A stretch of 24,727 nt of DNA. It comes from DASZMJ01 sp035551935 (lineage in GTDB: Bacteria > Planctomycetota > Planctomycetia > Isosphaerales > Isosphaeraceae). Position numbers and translations under genes: made by a program. Below are positions 1 to 8,375 of the stretch, in pieces. Positions within the stretch are counted from its first letter, which is position 1. Each line of letters opens with the position of its first letter. A model generated the notes under the pieces. That model saw only the letters and a program-made list of their open reading frames with translations. It had not been told where the DNA came from and did not search any database. Location of the stretch: positions 1-24,727 of the forward strand of contig DASZMJ010000595.1 in NCBI GenBank assembly GCA_035551935.1, read 5' to 3'.

Positions 1-1464
1 GTCTGGTGCAACTGGATGTGCCCGTTCGGCATCCTCCATCACCTCTTCGGCTGGATCGGCAACCGCCGCAACACCAAGCAGATGATCGAGGCGAACCGCT
101 ACCGCAAGATCTTCGCCATCAAGTACTACATCCTCGCCGCGATGATCGCCATGGCGGCGCTCTGGATCGTCCCCACCGCCTGGGATACCCCCGGCAAGGT
201 CGTCGAGGCGTACAACGGCAGCAGCTTGAAGTCGCGCGGGGTCGCGCGCGTCTTCGATTCCGTGGGCGCCGGCGTCGCGGCGGCGGCCGAGGCGAACAAG
301 CGGGGCAACAGCACGCTCCAGATCGGCCTGCTCGACCCGATCGCCTTGACCGTGCGGTCGATGACGACGAGCGTCCTGCCGACGGTCCACAAGGGGACCG
401 AGGCGATCTACACCGAGCCGCGCGAGTACTGGTACGGCTGGGTCGTCGGCGTCATCTTCGTCGGTTTGCTCGTGGCCAACTGGTGGATCCCGCGGTTCTT
501 CTGCCGGACGCTCTGCCCGCTCGGGGCGCTCCTCGGCGTCTTCAGCCGGTTCGCCCTCTGGCGGATCGACCGCGACCCGGTCCGCTGCACCGACTGCGAC
601 CTCTGCCTCAAGAGCTGCGAGGGCGCCTCCGACCCGCACAAGGACCTGCGCAAGAGCGAGTGCTTCGTCTGCATGAACTGCATCGAGGACTGCCCGCACG
701 ACGCCCTCTCGTTCCGCTTCCTCCCCCGCCGCGCCAGCGAGGTCCCCTATCCGATCGTCGGCCGCCGGCAGCTCGCCCTGGCGGGCCTCTTCGGCGTCGT
801 CTTCTTCCCGATGGCGCGGCTCTCGGGCGGCGTCCGCAAGAACTTCAGCAAGTACGTCATCCGCCCCCCCGGCTCGGTCGCCGAGGACGAGTTCCTCCGC
901 CGCTGCATCAAGTGCGACCAGTGCATCCGCGTCTGCCCCACGAACGTGCTCCAGCCCAGCCTCTTCGAGTCGGGCGTCGAGGGGCTCTGGACGCCGATCA
1001 TGATCTCCAAGATGGGCTGGTGTGAACTGAATTGCACCCTTTGCAGCCAGGTCTGCCCCACCGGCGCCATCCGCGAGATCTCGATCGCCGAGAAGCTCGG
1101 CACCGGCCCGTTCGAGGCCGCCGGGCCGATCAAGACCGGCACCGCCTTCTACAACCAGGGCCGCTGCCTCCCCTGGGCGATGGACACGAGCTGCGTCGTC
1201 TGCGAGGAGGTCTGCCCGGTCAGCCCCAAGGCGATCTTCACCCGCAACGTCGAGGTCACCGACCGCTGGGGCAAGACCCTCGAGCTGAAGCGCCCCTACA
1301 TCGACCCGGCCCGCTGCATCGGCTGCGGCATCTGCGAGCACGAGTGCCCCGTCAAGGACGACCCCGCCGTCTACGTCACCGCCATCGGCGAGTCCCGCAG
1401 CAAGGACCGCTCGCTGTTGCTCTCGCTCGTCGAGGGCGACGGCCGGCCGTTCGTCACGCTCTGA
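1..1464 (+). CDS. Membrane-bound multi-[4Fe-4S] protein (NapH/NosR/CcoG-like polyferredoxin), 5' end outside window
   Basis: The frame is open from base 1 and ends at TGA 1462-1464, giving 487 residues with no start in view. It opens inside a membrane Fe-S signature (WCNWMCPFG), followed by hydrophobic stretches near residues 42-61, 144-162 and 259-273. Cysteine clusters follow: CRTLCP (~168), CTDCDLC (~196), CFVCMNCIEDCP (~221), CIKCDQCIRVCP (~302), CELNCTLCSQVCP (~341), CVVCEEVCP (~398) and CIGCGICEHECP (~439). These are CxxCxxCxxxCP-type [4Fe-4S] sites. By family, such proteins pass electrons between the quinone pool and a periplasmic or cytoplasmic partner. The partner is not visible here, and the real protein is longer at its N-terminus. 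The next gene starts 14 bases downstream, so co-transcription is likely. The general class is firm; the exact electron-transfer role is not. Confidence 0.9.
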   Translation, partial: VWCNWMCPFGILHHLFGWIGNRRNTKQMIEANRYRKIFAIKYYILAAMIAMAALWIVPTAWDTPGKVVEAYNGSSLKSRGVARVFDSVGAGVAAAAEANKRGNSTLQIGLLDPIALTVRSMTTSVLPTVHKGTEAIYTEPREYWYGWVVGVIFVGLLVANWWIPRFFCRTLCPLGALLGVFSRFALWRIDRDPVRCTDCDLCLKSCEGASDPHKDLRKSECFVCMNCIEDCPHDALSFRFLPRRASEVPYPIVGRRQLALAGLFGVVFFPMARLSGGVRKNFSKYVIRPPGSVAEDEFLRRCIKCDQCIRVCPTNVLQPSLFESGVEGLWTPIMISKMGWCELNCTLCSQVCPTGAIREISIAEKLGTGPFEAAGPIKTGTAFYNQGRCLPWAMDTSCVVCEEVCPVSPKAIFTRNVEVTDRWGKTLELKRPYIDPARCIGCGICEHECPVKDDPAVYVTAIGESRSKDRSLLLSLVEGDGRPFVTL

Positions 1465-1478
1465 GCCGGGAGGTACTC

Positions 1479-2042
1479 ATGAGCATTGATGTCGCCTCAG
1501 TTTACGAGAGCTACGGGATCCAACGTGAGGACATCGAGCGGCTCGCGCTCGCGGCCCTCCAGGAAGCCCGCGTCGAGCCGATCCCGCCGATCGACCCCAT
1601 CGTCGTCGCGGTCCGCCTGGACATCCCCGTGCAACTGGTCGAGTTCGAAGACCGCCGCGTCGTCGGCAAGCTCGTGCGGCGGGGCGGGGCCGCCGAGATC
1701 TTGGTCCGCGACCGCGACTCGCTCCATCAGAAGTGCTTCATCGTCGCGCACGAACTCGGCCACGCCCGCCTCCACGCCCCGCCGAGCGGGGACTTCGAAT
1801 TCGTCGATCACGATATATATCTTTATAGTCATATCTATGGAAGCGGGACGTTCGGGCCGCACGAGGACGGGCGTCGGCGCCGCGAGGTCGAGGCGAACCT
1901 CTTCGCCGGCGCCCTGCTGATGCCCGAGGACGAGGTCCGCCGCGAGTGGGAGCACCGCCGGTCGGTGCGGGATGTCGCCCGGATCTTCGACGTCTCGGAA
2001 CTGGCCCTCCGCTACCGCATCGACCAGTTGGGACTCTGGTGA
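1479..2042 (+). CDS. ImmA/IrrE-family metallo-endopeptidase
   Basis: The product is 187 aa, starting at ATG 1479 with GGGAGG (1468-1473) upstream. The zinc motif HELGH lies at residues 91-95, inside IVAHELGHARLH. The EVEANLFAGALLMP segment (~136-149) supplies the Glu expected as third ligand. Family members are zinc proteases that cleave a helix-turn-helix repressor (ImmA of ICEBs1, IrrE/PprI of Deinococcus), so a regulatory proteolytic role is likely. There is no HTH domain in this protein and no repressor gene beside it in the window. It lies in a tight + strand run, and the next gene starts at its stop codon. A short AT-rich patch at 1809-1838 encodes residues ~111-120, between the two zinc motifs. 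Family assignment is strong; the substrate is unknown. Confidence 0.9.
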   Translation: MSIDVASVYESYGIQREDIERLALAALQEARVEPIPPIDPIVVAVRLDIPVQLVEFEDRRVVGKLVRRGGAAEILVRDRDSLHQKCFIVAHELGHARLHAPPSGDFEFVDHDIYLYSHIYGSGTFGPHEDGRRRREVEANLFAGALLMPEDEVRREWEHRRSVRDVARIFDVSELALRYRIDQLGLW

Positions 2043-2044
2043 CG

Positions 2045-2455
2045 ATGGGTGGCACGCCGGAGCGGCCAGCTCGTCCGCGATCGAAGAAGGACATCCAGGC
2101 CAGGGACGCCGAGGCCCGGCGATATGGGCTGCGGAACCTCGTCAAAGTCTTCGTGGCCCAGCAGTCGGCCGACCGCGAGATGCGGTCGGGTTACGCCCGA
2201 ATCCTGGTGCGGATTCTCATCGTCCAGCTCGTGGCGATCAACCTCTTTGTCTTGCTGCTGGGCTTCGGTCGGCGGCTCGGCTTCCATCTCGACGAATGGA
2301 CGGCCCGGACGCTCATCCTGGCTGTGTTCCTGGAGATCGCCGCCCTCGTCCACGCCGTCGCGAAGTATCTCTTCCCGAGGCCCTCCGACCGGTTCCTCGA
2401 GATCATGGAACGCCTCCACTCCGAACGTGGGCAGGCCCGGAGACGACGCCGATGA
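2045..2455 (+). CDS. Small two-TM membrane protein, function unknown
   Basis: From ATG 2045 the product is 136 aa. An in-frame GTG at 2039 would overlap the ImmA/IrrE stop as GTGA and add two residues. The N-terminal ~50 residues are highly charged and probably cytoplasmic. Two hydrophobic segments lie near residues 53-74 and 89-110, followed by a basic, Arg-rich tail ending in RRRRR. I do not recognise the family. The gene is coupled on both sides: its start is at the peptidase stop, and its TGA overlaps the dihydroxyacetone kinase ATG as ATGA. Translational coupling to an ImmA/IrrE protease suggests the two proteins act together, for example as a membrane target or anchor, but this is inference from position only. 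Confidence 0.75.
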   Translation: MGGTPERPARPRSKKDIQARDAEARRYGLRNLVKVFVAQQSADREMRSGYARILVRILIVQLVAINLFVLLLGFGRRLGFHLDEWTARTLILAVFLEIAALVHAVAKYLFPRPSDRFLEIMERLHSERGQARRRRR

Positions 2456-4164
2456 AGAAGCTGATCAACCGCCCCGAGGCCGTCGTCGCCGAGCTGGTCG
2501 AGGGCCTCGAGGCGCTCCACCCCGGCCTCCGGAAGCTCCGGGGGCGGAACGTGCTGGTCCGGGCCGACGCGGCGGGGGCGAAGGCCGACCGCGTCGCACT
2601 GATCTCCGGCGGCGGCAGCGGGCACGAGCCGGCGCACGCGGGGTACGTGGGCCGGGGGATGCTCAGCGGGGCGGTCGCCGGGGACGTCTTCACGTCGCCG
2701 AGCCCCGACGCGGTCCTGGCGGCGATCCGGGCGACGGCCGGGCCGAAGGGGGCCGTCCTGATCGTCAAGAACTACACCGGCGACCGGCTCAACTTCGGCC
2801 TCGCCGCCGAGCACGCCCGCGGCCTGGGCATCCCGGTCGAGATCGTCGTCGTCGCCGACGATGTGGCCCTGGCCGCCTCCGGCGACAACGCCGGCCGCCG
2901 CGGGCTGGCGGGCACGGTCCTCGTCCACAAGGTCGCCGGCGCCGCGGCCGAGGCGGGATTGTCGCTGGCCGAGGTCGCCGCCGAGGCGCGGGCCGCGGCC
3001 GCGGCCGTCCGGACGATGGGGGTCGCGCTCGGCCCTTGCACCGTCCCCGCCGCCGGCCGGCCGGGCTTCCAGCTCGGCGAAACCGAGATCGAGCTGGGCC
3101 TCGGCATCCATGGCGAGCCCGGTGTCCGTCGCGGCCCGATCGAGCCGGCCGACGCCCTGGTGGATCACCTCCTCGACGCCATCCTCACCGACCTGCCCCA
3201 CGCGCCCGGCGACCGCGTCGCCTTGCTCGTCAACGACCTCGGCGGCACGGCGGTGATGGAGCTGGCCATCGTCGCCAGGCACGCGTTGAATGTGCTCGAA
3301 GGACGCGGGTTGATCGTCGAGCGGGCGTATTCGGGGACGTTCCTCTCGGCGCTCGAGATGCCCGGCGTCTCGCTCTCCGTGCTCCCCCTCGACGACGCCC
3401 GGCTCGCCCGCCTCGACGCCCCGACCGCCGCCCCCGCCTGGCCCAACGCCGCCGCCACGCCCCGCCGCCCGCGCACCGAACCGGCCCACGAGCCCGAGCC
3501 CGACGCCGAGCCGCCTCGATCCGCCGGGCCCCCGCGGACCCCCGTCGGGCGCGGACTGGACAAGGCGATCCGCACCGTCTTCGGGGCGTGGCTGAACGCC
3601 GAGTCGGCGTTGAACGACCTCGATCAGCAGGTCGGCGACGGCGACCTCGGTACGAGCCTGGCGCGCGGGGCGCGGGCGGTCGAGTCGTCGTTGCCGACCT
3701 TGCCGCTCGACGACCCATCCGAGGCGCTCCGCCTGCTCGGCGTGACGTTGCAGCGGTCGCTCGGCGGCACGACGGGCCCGTTGCTCGCCGTCCTGGCCTT
3801 GCGGATGGGGGCCGTCCTGAAAGGCTCGCGCACCGACGACCCGAAGTCCTGGGCCGCCGCCCTCCGCGCCGGGGCCGACGCCCTGGCCGCCCTCGGGGGT
3901 GCCTCGGCCGGCGACCGGACGTTGCTCGATGCCCTCCTGCCTGCCGCCTCGGCCCTGTCCTCGGCCCTCGACGCCGGCCAGGATGTCTCCTCGGCCCTCC
4001 GTGCCGCCGCCGCGGCCGCTGCCGCCGGGGCCGATGCCACCGCCGCGATGCTCCCCCGCCGCGGCCGTTCCAGCTACCTCGGCGCCCGCGCCCTCGGCCA
4101 TCCCGACCCCGGCGCCCTCGCCCTCGCCCTCGCCTTCCAGGTCCTCGCCGGCGAGGGCCACTAG
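2452..4164 (+). CDS. dhaK: Single-chain ATP-dependent dihydroxyacetone kinase (DhaK-DhaL fusion)
   Basis: The product is 570 aa. The ATG overlaps the upstream stop (ATGA). Residues ~1-325 form the DhaK domain, with GGGSGHEP at ~53-60 and the substrate-binding histidine in IHGEPG at residue 220, the same number as in the Citrobacter freundii enzyme. A Pro/Ala/Glu-rich linker (~325-360) leads to a DhaL ATP-binding domain with VGDGDLGTSL at ~394, whose acidic residues bind Mg-ATP. The fused architecture marks the ATP-dependent type (EC 2.7.1.29) rather than the PTS-dependent DhaK/DhaL/DhaM system. It phosphorylates dihydroxyacetone to DHAP in the cytoplasm; related enzymes also phosphorylate glyceraldehyde or act as FMN cyclases. 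No glycerol genes are nearby. A hairpin follows the stop by about 20 bases. Confidence 0.93.
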   Translation: MKKLINRPEAVVAELVEGLEALHPGLRKLRGRNVLVRADAAGAKADRVALISGGGSGHEPAHAGYVGRGMLSGAVAGDVFTSPSPDAVLAAIRATAGPKGAVLIVKNYTGDRLNFGLAAEHARGLGIPVEIVVVADDVALAASGDNAGRRGLAGTVLVHKVAGAAAEAGLSLAEVAAEARAAAAAVRTMGVALGPCTVPAAGRPGFQLGETEIELGLGIHGEPGVRRGPIEPADALVDHLLDAILTDLPHAPGDRVALLVNDLGGTAVMELAIVARHALNVLEGRGLIVERAYSGTFLSALEMPGVSLSVLPLDDARLARLDAPTAAPAWPNAAATPRRPRTEPAHEPEPDAEPPRSAGPPRTPVGRGLDKAIRTVFGAWLNAESALNDLDQQVGDGDLGTSLARGARAVESSLPTLPLDDPSEALRLLGVTLQRSLGGTTGPLLAVLALRMGAVLKGSRTDDPKSWAAALRAGADALAALGGASAGDRTLLDALLPAASALSSALDAGQDVSSALRAAAAAAAAGADATAAMLPRRGRSSYLGARALGHPDPGALALALAFQVLAGEGH

Positions 4165-4183
4165 ACGTCAGTCTCCCGGGGAT

Positions 4184-4211
4184 GGAAAAACGACGGCCTG
4201 GCCGTTTTTCC
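4184..4211 (+). terminator. Terminator-like hairpin after the dihydroxyacetone kinase gene
   Basis: A perfect 9-bp inverted repeat, GGAAAAACG (4184-4192) and CGTTTTTCC (4203-4211), is separated by 10 bases and starts 20 bases past the kinase stop. The descending arm carries five T residues. The stem is AT-rich for this genome, so termination strength is uncertain. The position fits the end of the four-gene + strand run. Confidence 0.5.
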
Positions 4212-4330
4212 CGCCGGTTCCGGCCCCGAATTCCAACTTGGAGGATAGAGGCCGCTCGCGGGAGGGGCTTCGTGCGCGCCGGTGTCCCGAGATCCCCCTG
4301 TCCCCTCACGGTGTCCGACGATGATCTTCT

Positions 4331-4352
4331 TAACCCGAAGCGCCAGCGAGGG
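4331..4352 (+). repeat. Short intergenic motif, TAACCCGAAGCG-type
   Basis: The 22-base motif TAACCCGAAGCG...AGCGAGGG occurs once here in non-coding sequence. From memory, this motif recurs in planctomycete intergenic DNA, but only one copy is in the window, so its repeat status is recall, not observation. Apart from it and the hairpin at 4184-4211, bases 4165-4440 show no gene. Confidence 0.3.
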
Positions 4353-4455
4353 TCCCCCATTCCCCCTATGCGGCGAAGTCGCGCCCGGAGGATGGATTCC
4401 CTCGCCGGCGCGTCGGGTGCTCGGCAGACGAAGGATACAGATCCGAGCCCACGGG

Positions 4456-5185
4456 CGCCGAACGAACCCACGGGGCTTTGGGGACTCTCGGCAATCTCTG
4501 CCGACGCGTCGCCCGGACTCGAAACGAACCCACTCGGGGATGAGCGCCCGCAAGGCGTTCGGGTCGCCCCTGCCGACGTGTCGCCCGGACTCGAAACGAA
4601 CCCACGGCCTGATCCGGTCCCCGCATCTTCGTCGCGCCGAACGAACCCACGGGGGTCTGGGGACTCTGACAAGGTTTTGCCGATCAACCGAGCTGGGTGC
4701 CACGGGTTCGGCTTCGAACCCGTGCGCCGCGAGCCTGGCCGAGCCGGCACGGGTTCGAAATCGAACCCGTGGCACTCTTTGCGCCGGCGCGGAACGAACC
4801 GAAGAACCCTCGGCCACACGCCCGAGCGAACGAACCCACGGGATTCTGGAGAGGCCGCGTAAGATTGGTCGAGGCCCCACACCGGCGCGGAACGAACCCA
4901 CTTCGCGGGACGGACGGGACCCCTCCGGGCCCGCGCTCCGCGCGAAACAAAGCCACTTCGTCCCCGCCTCCTTGTTCGACCGAACGAACCCACGGGGCCC
5001 TGGAGGGTCTGGCGAGACCTTGACGGCCGCTCGAGTCCACCGGTTCGAGGCCGGCCCCGTCGCGCCCGGCGCGAAACAAAGCCACTTCGGGCCCGGCCGG
5101 CCCGCGACCGAACGAACCCACGGGGCCCTGGGCTATCTGGCGTGACTTTGACGAGCCTATCCACCGGCGCGAAACGAACCGAAGG
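4456..5185. repeat. Intergenic array of GAACGAACCCACGGG-type repeats
   Basis: About ten copies of a core related to CGAACGAACCCACGGGG occur in ~730 bases. Clear copies lie near 4459, 4519, 4591, 4637, 4827, 4888, 4980 and 5108, with degraded ones near 4790 and 5168. A second module, GCGCGAAACAAAGCCACTTCG, occurs near 4940 and 5069. Longer duplications are visible: about 35 bases at 4499-4533 and 4571-4605 differ at one base, and the blocks starting near 4980 and 5108 share the core plus a trailing CTGG...TCTGGCG...TTGACG pattern. Spacing is irregular (about 45-190 bases). Open frames cross the region on both strands, but they encode only repeat-derived peptides such as ERTHG or GFVRS and lack ribosome binding sites. 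I therefore call no gene between 4165 and 5228. Confidence 0.8.
4697..4775. repeat. Paired palindromes inside the repeat array
   Basis: Two near-identical palindromes lie 47 bases apart. The first is CACGGGTTCG / CGAACCCGTG (4701-4710, 4715-4724; loop 4). The second is CACGGGTTCGA / TCGAACCCGTG (4748-4758, 4761-4771; loop 2). The outer arms also pair with each other: GTGCCACGGGTTCG (4697-4710) and CGAACCCGTGGCAC (4762-4775), 14 bp perfect. Either two hairpins or one long branched structure is possible. Function is unknown. Confidence 0.8.
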
Positions 5186-5228
5186 TTTTCCCTGGCCCCC
5201 GAGAACGATCCTCTTGCCCGAACACCCC

Positions 5229-6236
5229 ATGTTGACCGTCTCCCTGCCGACCTGCGACGGCGCCCGGCACCTGGCCGAGGCGCTGCGGTCGATCCGCGCA
5301 CAGGAGGGCGAAGGAGTGGCCTTCGACCTGGTCGTCTGCGACGACCGCTCCGGGGACGAGACCCTGTGGGTCGTCGCCGACATGGCGGGCGACCGGGCGC
5401 GGGTGGTGGTCAATTCGGAGCGGCTCGGCCTGGCGGCCAACTGGAACCGCTGCGCGGCCGAGTGCCGCACGCCCTTGGTCGCGATCTTCCATCAGGACGA
5501 CGTCATGCGACCCGGCCACCTCGCCGCGCACCTGGCGGCGTTCGAGGCCCGGCCCGACCTCGGGATGGCCTGCGGCGCGGCCGAGGTCATCGACGACGAC
5601 GGACGTCCCGTCCCGCCTTCGGTCGTCGAGCCGGGGGGCGTCGGCCCGGTCGATCGGACGTTCGAGCCGGGCGAATTCGTCCGCGAGCTGGCCGTCGGCA
5701 ACCCGTTGCGGTGCTCGGCCGTGACGCTCCGCGTCGCGTCCCACGCGGCGGTCGGCGGCTTCGAACCGGCCTATCGATACGTCGTCGACTGGGACTGCTG
5801 GCTCCGGCTGGCGCGGGCCTTCCCCGTGGCCTGGCTCGCCCGCCCGACCGTCGCCGTCCGCTGGCACCCGTCGAGCGAGACGCACCGCTTCAAGAAAGGG
5901 ACCCTCGACCTCGACGAGACCGCCCGCCTGCTCGATGCCTTGTACCGCGACGACGGCCCCCGGCTCGACGACGCCCGCGGGCTCCGCCGCCGCGCCGACC
6001 GCCGGCTCGCCCGCGCCTTCCTCAATCGGGCCTACGACGCCCTCCGCGGCGGCGACCCTATCCTCGCCCGCCGTTGCCTGGGCCGTTCGCTCCGGCTCGA
6101 TCCCGGCCTCCTCGGCACCATCGCCGCCGACCCTCGCCTCGCCGCCCGGCTCGTCCTCCTGGCGGTCGCGCCGGGGCTCGCGACGCGACGGAGGCAGGGG
6201 CCCGAGGGGTCGAACCTCCCTTGTCCTCGATCGTAA
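5229..6236 (+). CDS. Family 2 glycosyltransferase (GT-A fold)
   Basis: The product is 335 aa from ATG 5229 (MLTVSLPTCDG). The frame is open further upstream, but that stretch lies in the repeat array and encodes repeat peptides, so this start is preferred. The N-terminus is a typical GT2 nucleotide-binding start. It is followed by VVCDDRSGDET (~35-45), GLAANWNRC (~65), FHQDDVMRPGH (~87-97, the DxD-like metal/nucleotide-sugar site) and VVDWDCWLRLA (~185-195, the usual acceptor/base region). The C-terminal ~100 residues are Arg/Leu-rich and helical. GT2 enzymes transfer a sugar from a nucleotide-sugar to a polysaccharide, lipid or protein acceptor. Donor and acceptor cannot be read here, and there is no polysaccharide cluster around it. 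The next gene starts 12 bases downstream. Confidence 0.88.
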   Translation: MLTVSLPTCDGARHLAEALRSIRAQEGEGVAFDLVVCDDRSGDETLWVVADMAGDRARVVVNSERLGLAANWNRCAAECRTPLVAIFHQDDVMRPGHLAAHLAAFEARPDLGMACGAAEVIDDDGRPVPPSVVEPGGVGPVDRTFEPGEFVRELAVGNPLRCSAVTLRVASHAAVGGFEPAYRYVVDWDCWLRLARAFPVAWLARPTVAVRWHPSSETHRFKKGTLDLDETARLLDALYRDDGPRLDDARGLRRRADRRLARAFLNRAYDALRGGDPILARRCLGRSLRLDPGLLGTIAADPRLAARLVLLAVAPGLATRRRQGPEGSNLPCPRS

Positions 6237-6248
6237 GATACCTGGATA

Positions 6249-8375
6249 ATGACCCTTCGTCCGAATGGCTCCCTGGATCGATCGGCACCCTTGATGAAAC
6301 TCGACGTCCTCCCATCCCCGTCGCTTCCCCTCCCGGCCCAGGCCAACGTCGCGCCGACGCAGTTGCCGGCGTTGCCGATCGTCCCCCAGGTATTGCCGCC
6401 CTTGCCGGCGTCGCGGGAGGAGATGGAGGCGCGGGGTTGGGACGAGGTGGACGTGGTGTTCGTCACCGGCGACGCCTACGTCGACCACCCGGCGTTCGCG
6501 ATGGCGGTGCTGGCGAGGGTCCTGGAAGCGGCGGGGTTCCGGGTGGCGATCCTGAGCCAGCCGGACTGGAAAAGTGCCGAGCCGTGGAGGCGGTTCGGCC
6601 GACCGCGCCTGTTCTTCGGCGTCAGCGCCGGGAACATGGACAGCATGATCAACCACTACACGGCCAACAAGAAAGTCCGCAACGACGACGCGTATAGCCC
6701 CGGCGGCCGGATCGGCCTGCGGCCCGACCGCGCCACGTTGCCCTACTGCCAGCGCGCCCGCGAGGCGTTCCCCGGCGTGCCGGTGATCGCCGGGGGGGTC
6801 GAGGCGAGCCTGCGACGCCTGGCGCACTACGACTACTGGAGCGACACCGTCCGCCGCTCGATCCTGCTCGACAGCAAGGCCGACCTCGTCGTCTTCGGCA
6901 TGGGCGAGCAACCCATCGTCGAGATCGCCCGCCGCCTCGCCACCGGCGAGGGCGTCCGCGACCTCCGCGACATGCGCGGCGTGGCCTTCGCCCTCGGCGC
7001 CAGCGAGTCGTCCCCGGCCGACGCGATCGTCCTGCCTTCATTCGAGGAGGTGAAGACGGATAAGCAGAAGTTCGCCCACGCGACGAAGGTGATCCACCAG
7101 GAGACGAACCCCTTGAACGCCCGGCGGCTGGTGCAGTACCACGACCGCCAGGCGGTGGTCTGCAACCCGCCGGCCTTGCCGATCAGCCGCGAGGACATGG
7201 ACCGGATCTACGGCCTGCCGTACACGAGGCGGCCGCACCCGTTGTACCGGGGCGAGACGATCCCGGCGTTCGAGGCCGTGAAGGACTCGGTGACGATCAT
7301 GCGCGGCTGCTTCGGCGGCTGCACGTTCTGCTCGATCACGACGCACCAGGGGCGGACGATCCAGTCGCGGTCGAAGGAGTCGGTCCTCGCCGAGCTGAAG
7401 AAGATGGGGGCCGACCCGGAGTTCAAGGGCGTCGTCTCGGACATCGGCGGGCCGACGGCGAACATGTACGAGATGCGCTGCACGAGGCCGGAGGTCGAGG
7501 CGCGCTGCAAGCGGCTCTCGTGCGTCCACCCGAAGGTCTGCAAGCTCCTCGGCACCGACCACGGCCCCTTGATCGACCTGATGAAGGCCAGCCGTGAGGT
7601 CCCCGGCGTGCGCAAGGTGCTCGTCGCCTCGGGCGTCCGCATGGACCTGGCCCAGCAGTCGCCCGAATATATGAACGAACTGGCCGCACATCACGTCGGC
7701 GGCCATTTGAAGGTCGCGCCCGAGCACACCGACGCCGAGGTCCTCCGGCGGATGAAGAAGCCGGAGATCCATGATTATAAAGGCTTCGACGAATCCTTCC
7801 GTGCCTCCAGCGCCCGCGCCGGCAAGCCGAAGCAGTACACCGTGCCGTACTTCATCGCGTCGCACCCCGGCAGCGACCTGCACGCGATGATCGACCTGGC
7901 CCTGTTCCTGAAGCGCAACGGCTACCGGCCCGACCAGGTGCAGGACTTCATCCCCGCACCCTTTGATATCGCTACCTGCATGTACCACACCGGCCTCGAC
8001 CCGTTCACCGGCGAGGAGGTGTACACCGCGAAGAAGCTCGGCGACCGCAAGCTCCAGCGCGCCCTCTTGCAGTTCTTCAAGCCCGAGAACTACTTCGAAG
8101 TCCGCGAGGCCCTCCTCAAGGCCGGCCGCGGCGACCTGATCGGCCCCGGCTGCGACGCGTTGATCCCCTCGCAGCCGCCGAAGGCCGCGCTCCGCGCCCG
8201 CATGGAGAAGGCCAGCCGCTCGCTCGCCGAGGGGCGATACGTCCACACCGTCGACACGCCCGCCACGCCCGCGAAGAAGGCCGGCTATCGCCCCGGCCGG
8301 AAGTCGGCGCGCCGTCACCCGAGGAAGGGAATGAAGGGCACGAAGCAAGGGCGGCCTGCCGAGCCCCATGAGTGA
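6249..8375 (+). CDS. ygiQ: YgiQ-family radical SAM protein (UPF0313)
   Basis: The product is 708 aa, close to the ~740 aa of E. coli YgiQ. The N-terminal part carries the family block SREEMEARGWDEVDVVFVTG, then GDAYVDHP, NMDSMINHYTANKK and ASLRRLAHYDYWSDTVRRS, all strongly YgiQ-like. The radical SAM cluster motif is CFGGCTFC (C354, C358, C361, numbered from ATG 6249). Conserved HLKVAPEHT and FIASHPGS follow. The basic C-terminal tail (~670-708, Lys/Arg/Pro) varies in the family. The N-terminal region resembles the B12-binding-like domain found in several radical SAM families. The reaction is unknown. ATG 6294 is an alternative start; neither has a clear ribosome binding site. The stop overlaps an in-frame ATG of the next locus. 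Confidence 0.93.
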   Translation: MTLRPNGSLDRSAPLMKLDVLPSPSLPLPAQANVAPTQLPALPIVPQVLPPLPASREEMEARGWDEVDVVFVTGDAYVDHPAFAMAVLARVLEAAGFRVAILSQPDWKSAEPWRRFGRPRLFFGVSAGNMDSMINHYTANKKVRNDDAYSPGGRIGLRPDRATLPYCQRAREAFPGVPVIAGGVEASLRRLAHYDYWSDTVRRSILLDSKADLVVFGMGEQPIVEIARRLATGEGVRDLRDMRGVAFALGASESSPADAIVLPSFEEVKTDKQKFAHATKVIHQETNPLNARRLVQYHDRQAVVCNPPALPISREDMDRIYGLPYTRRPHPLYRGETIPAFEAVKDSVTIMRGCFGGCTFCSITTHQGRTIQSRSKESVLAELKKMGADPEFKGVVSDIGGPTANMYEMRCTRPEVEARCKRLSCVHPKVCKLLGTDHGPLIDLMKASREVPGVRKVLVASGVRMDLAQQSPEYMNELAAHHVGGHLKVAPEHTDAEVLRRMKKPEIHDYKGFDESFRASSARAGKPKQYTVPYFIASHPGSDLHAMIDLALFLKRNGYRPDQVQDFIPAPFDIATCMYHTGLDPFTGEEVYTAKKLGDRKLQRALLQFFKPENYFEVREALLKAGRGDLIGPGCDALIPSQPPKAALRARMEKASRSLAEGRYVHTVDTPATPAKKAGYRPGRKSARRHPRKGMKGTKQGRPAEPHE

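Noticed and set aside
1032..1478. In-frame upstream extension of the ImmA/IrrE protein
   Set aside because: It overlaps the Fe-S protein gene in another frame and is Arg/Pro-rich shadow sequence; ATG 1479 has a strong ribosome binding site.
4282..5145. Open frames on both strands in the repeat array
   Set aside because: They encode only repeat-derived peptides, overlap each other on both strands and lack ribosome binding sites.
4456..5185. CRISPR array
   Set aside because: Repeat units vary in sequence and spacing (about 45-190 bases), and no cas gene is near.
3230..5470. Long - strand open frame (over 700 codons) across the kinase gene and repeat array
   Set aside because: It runs antisense to a well-supported dihydroxyacetone kinase and through repeats; the translation is Arg/Gly-rich with no domain, as expected of antisense frames in high-GC DNA.
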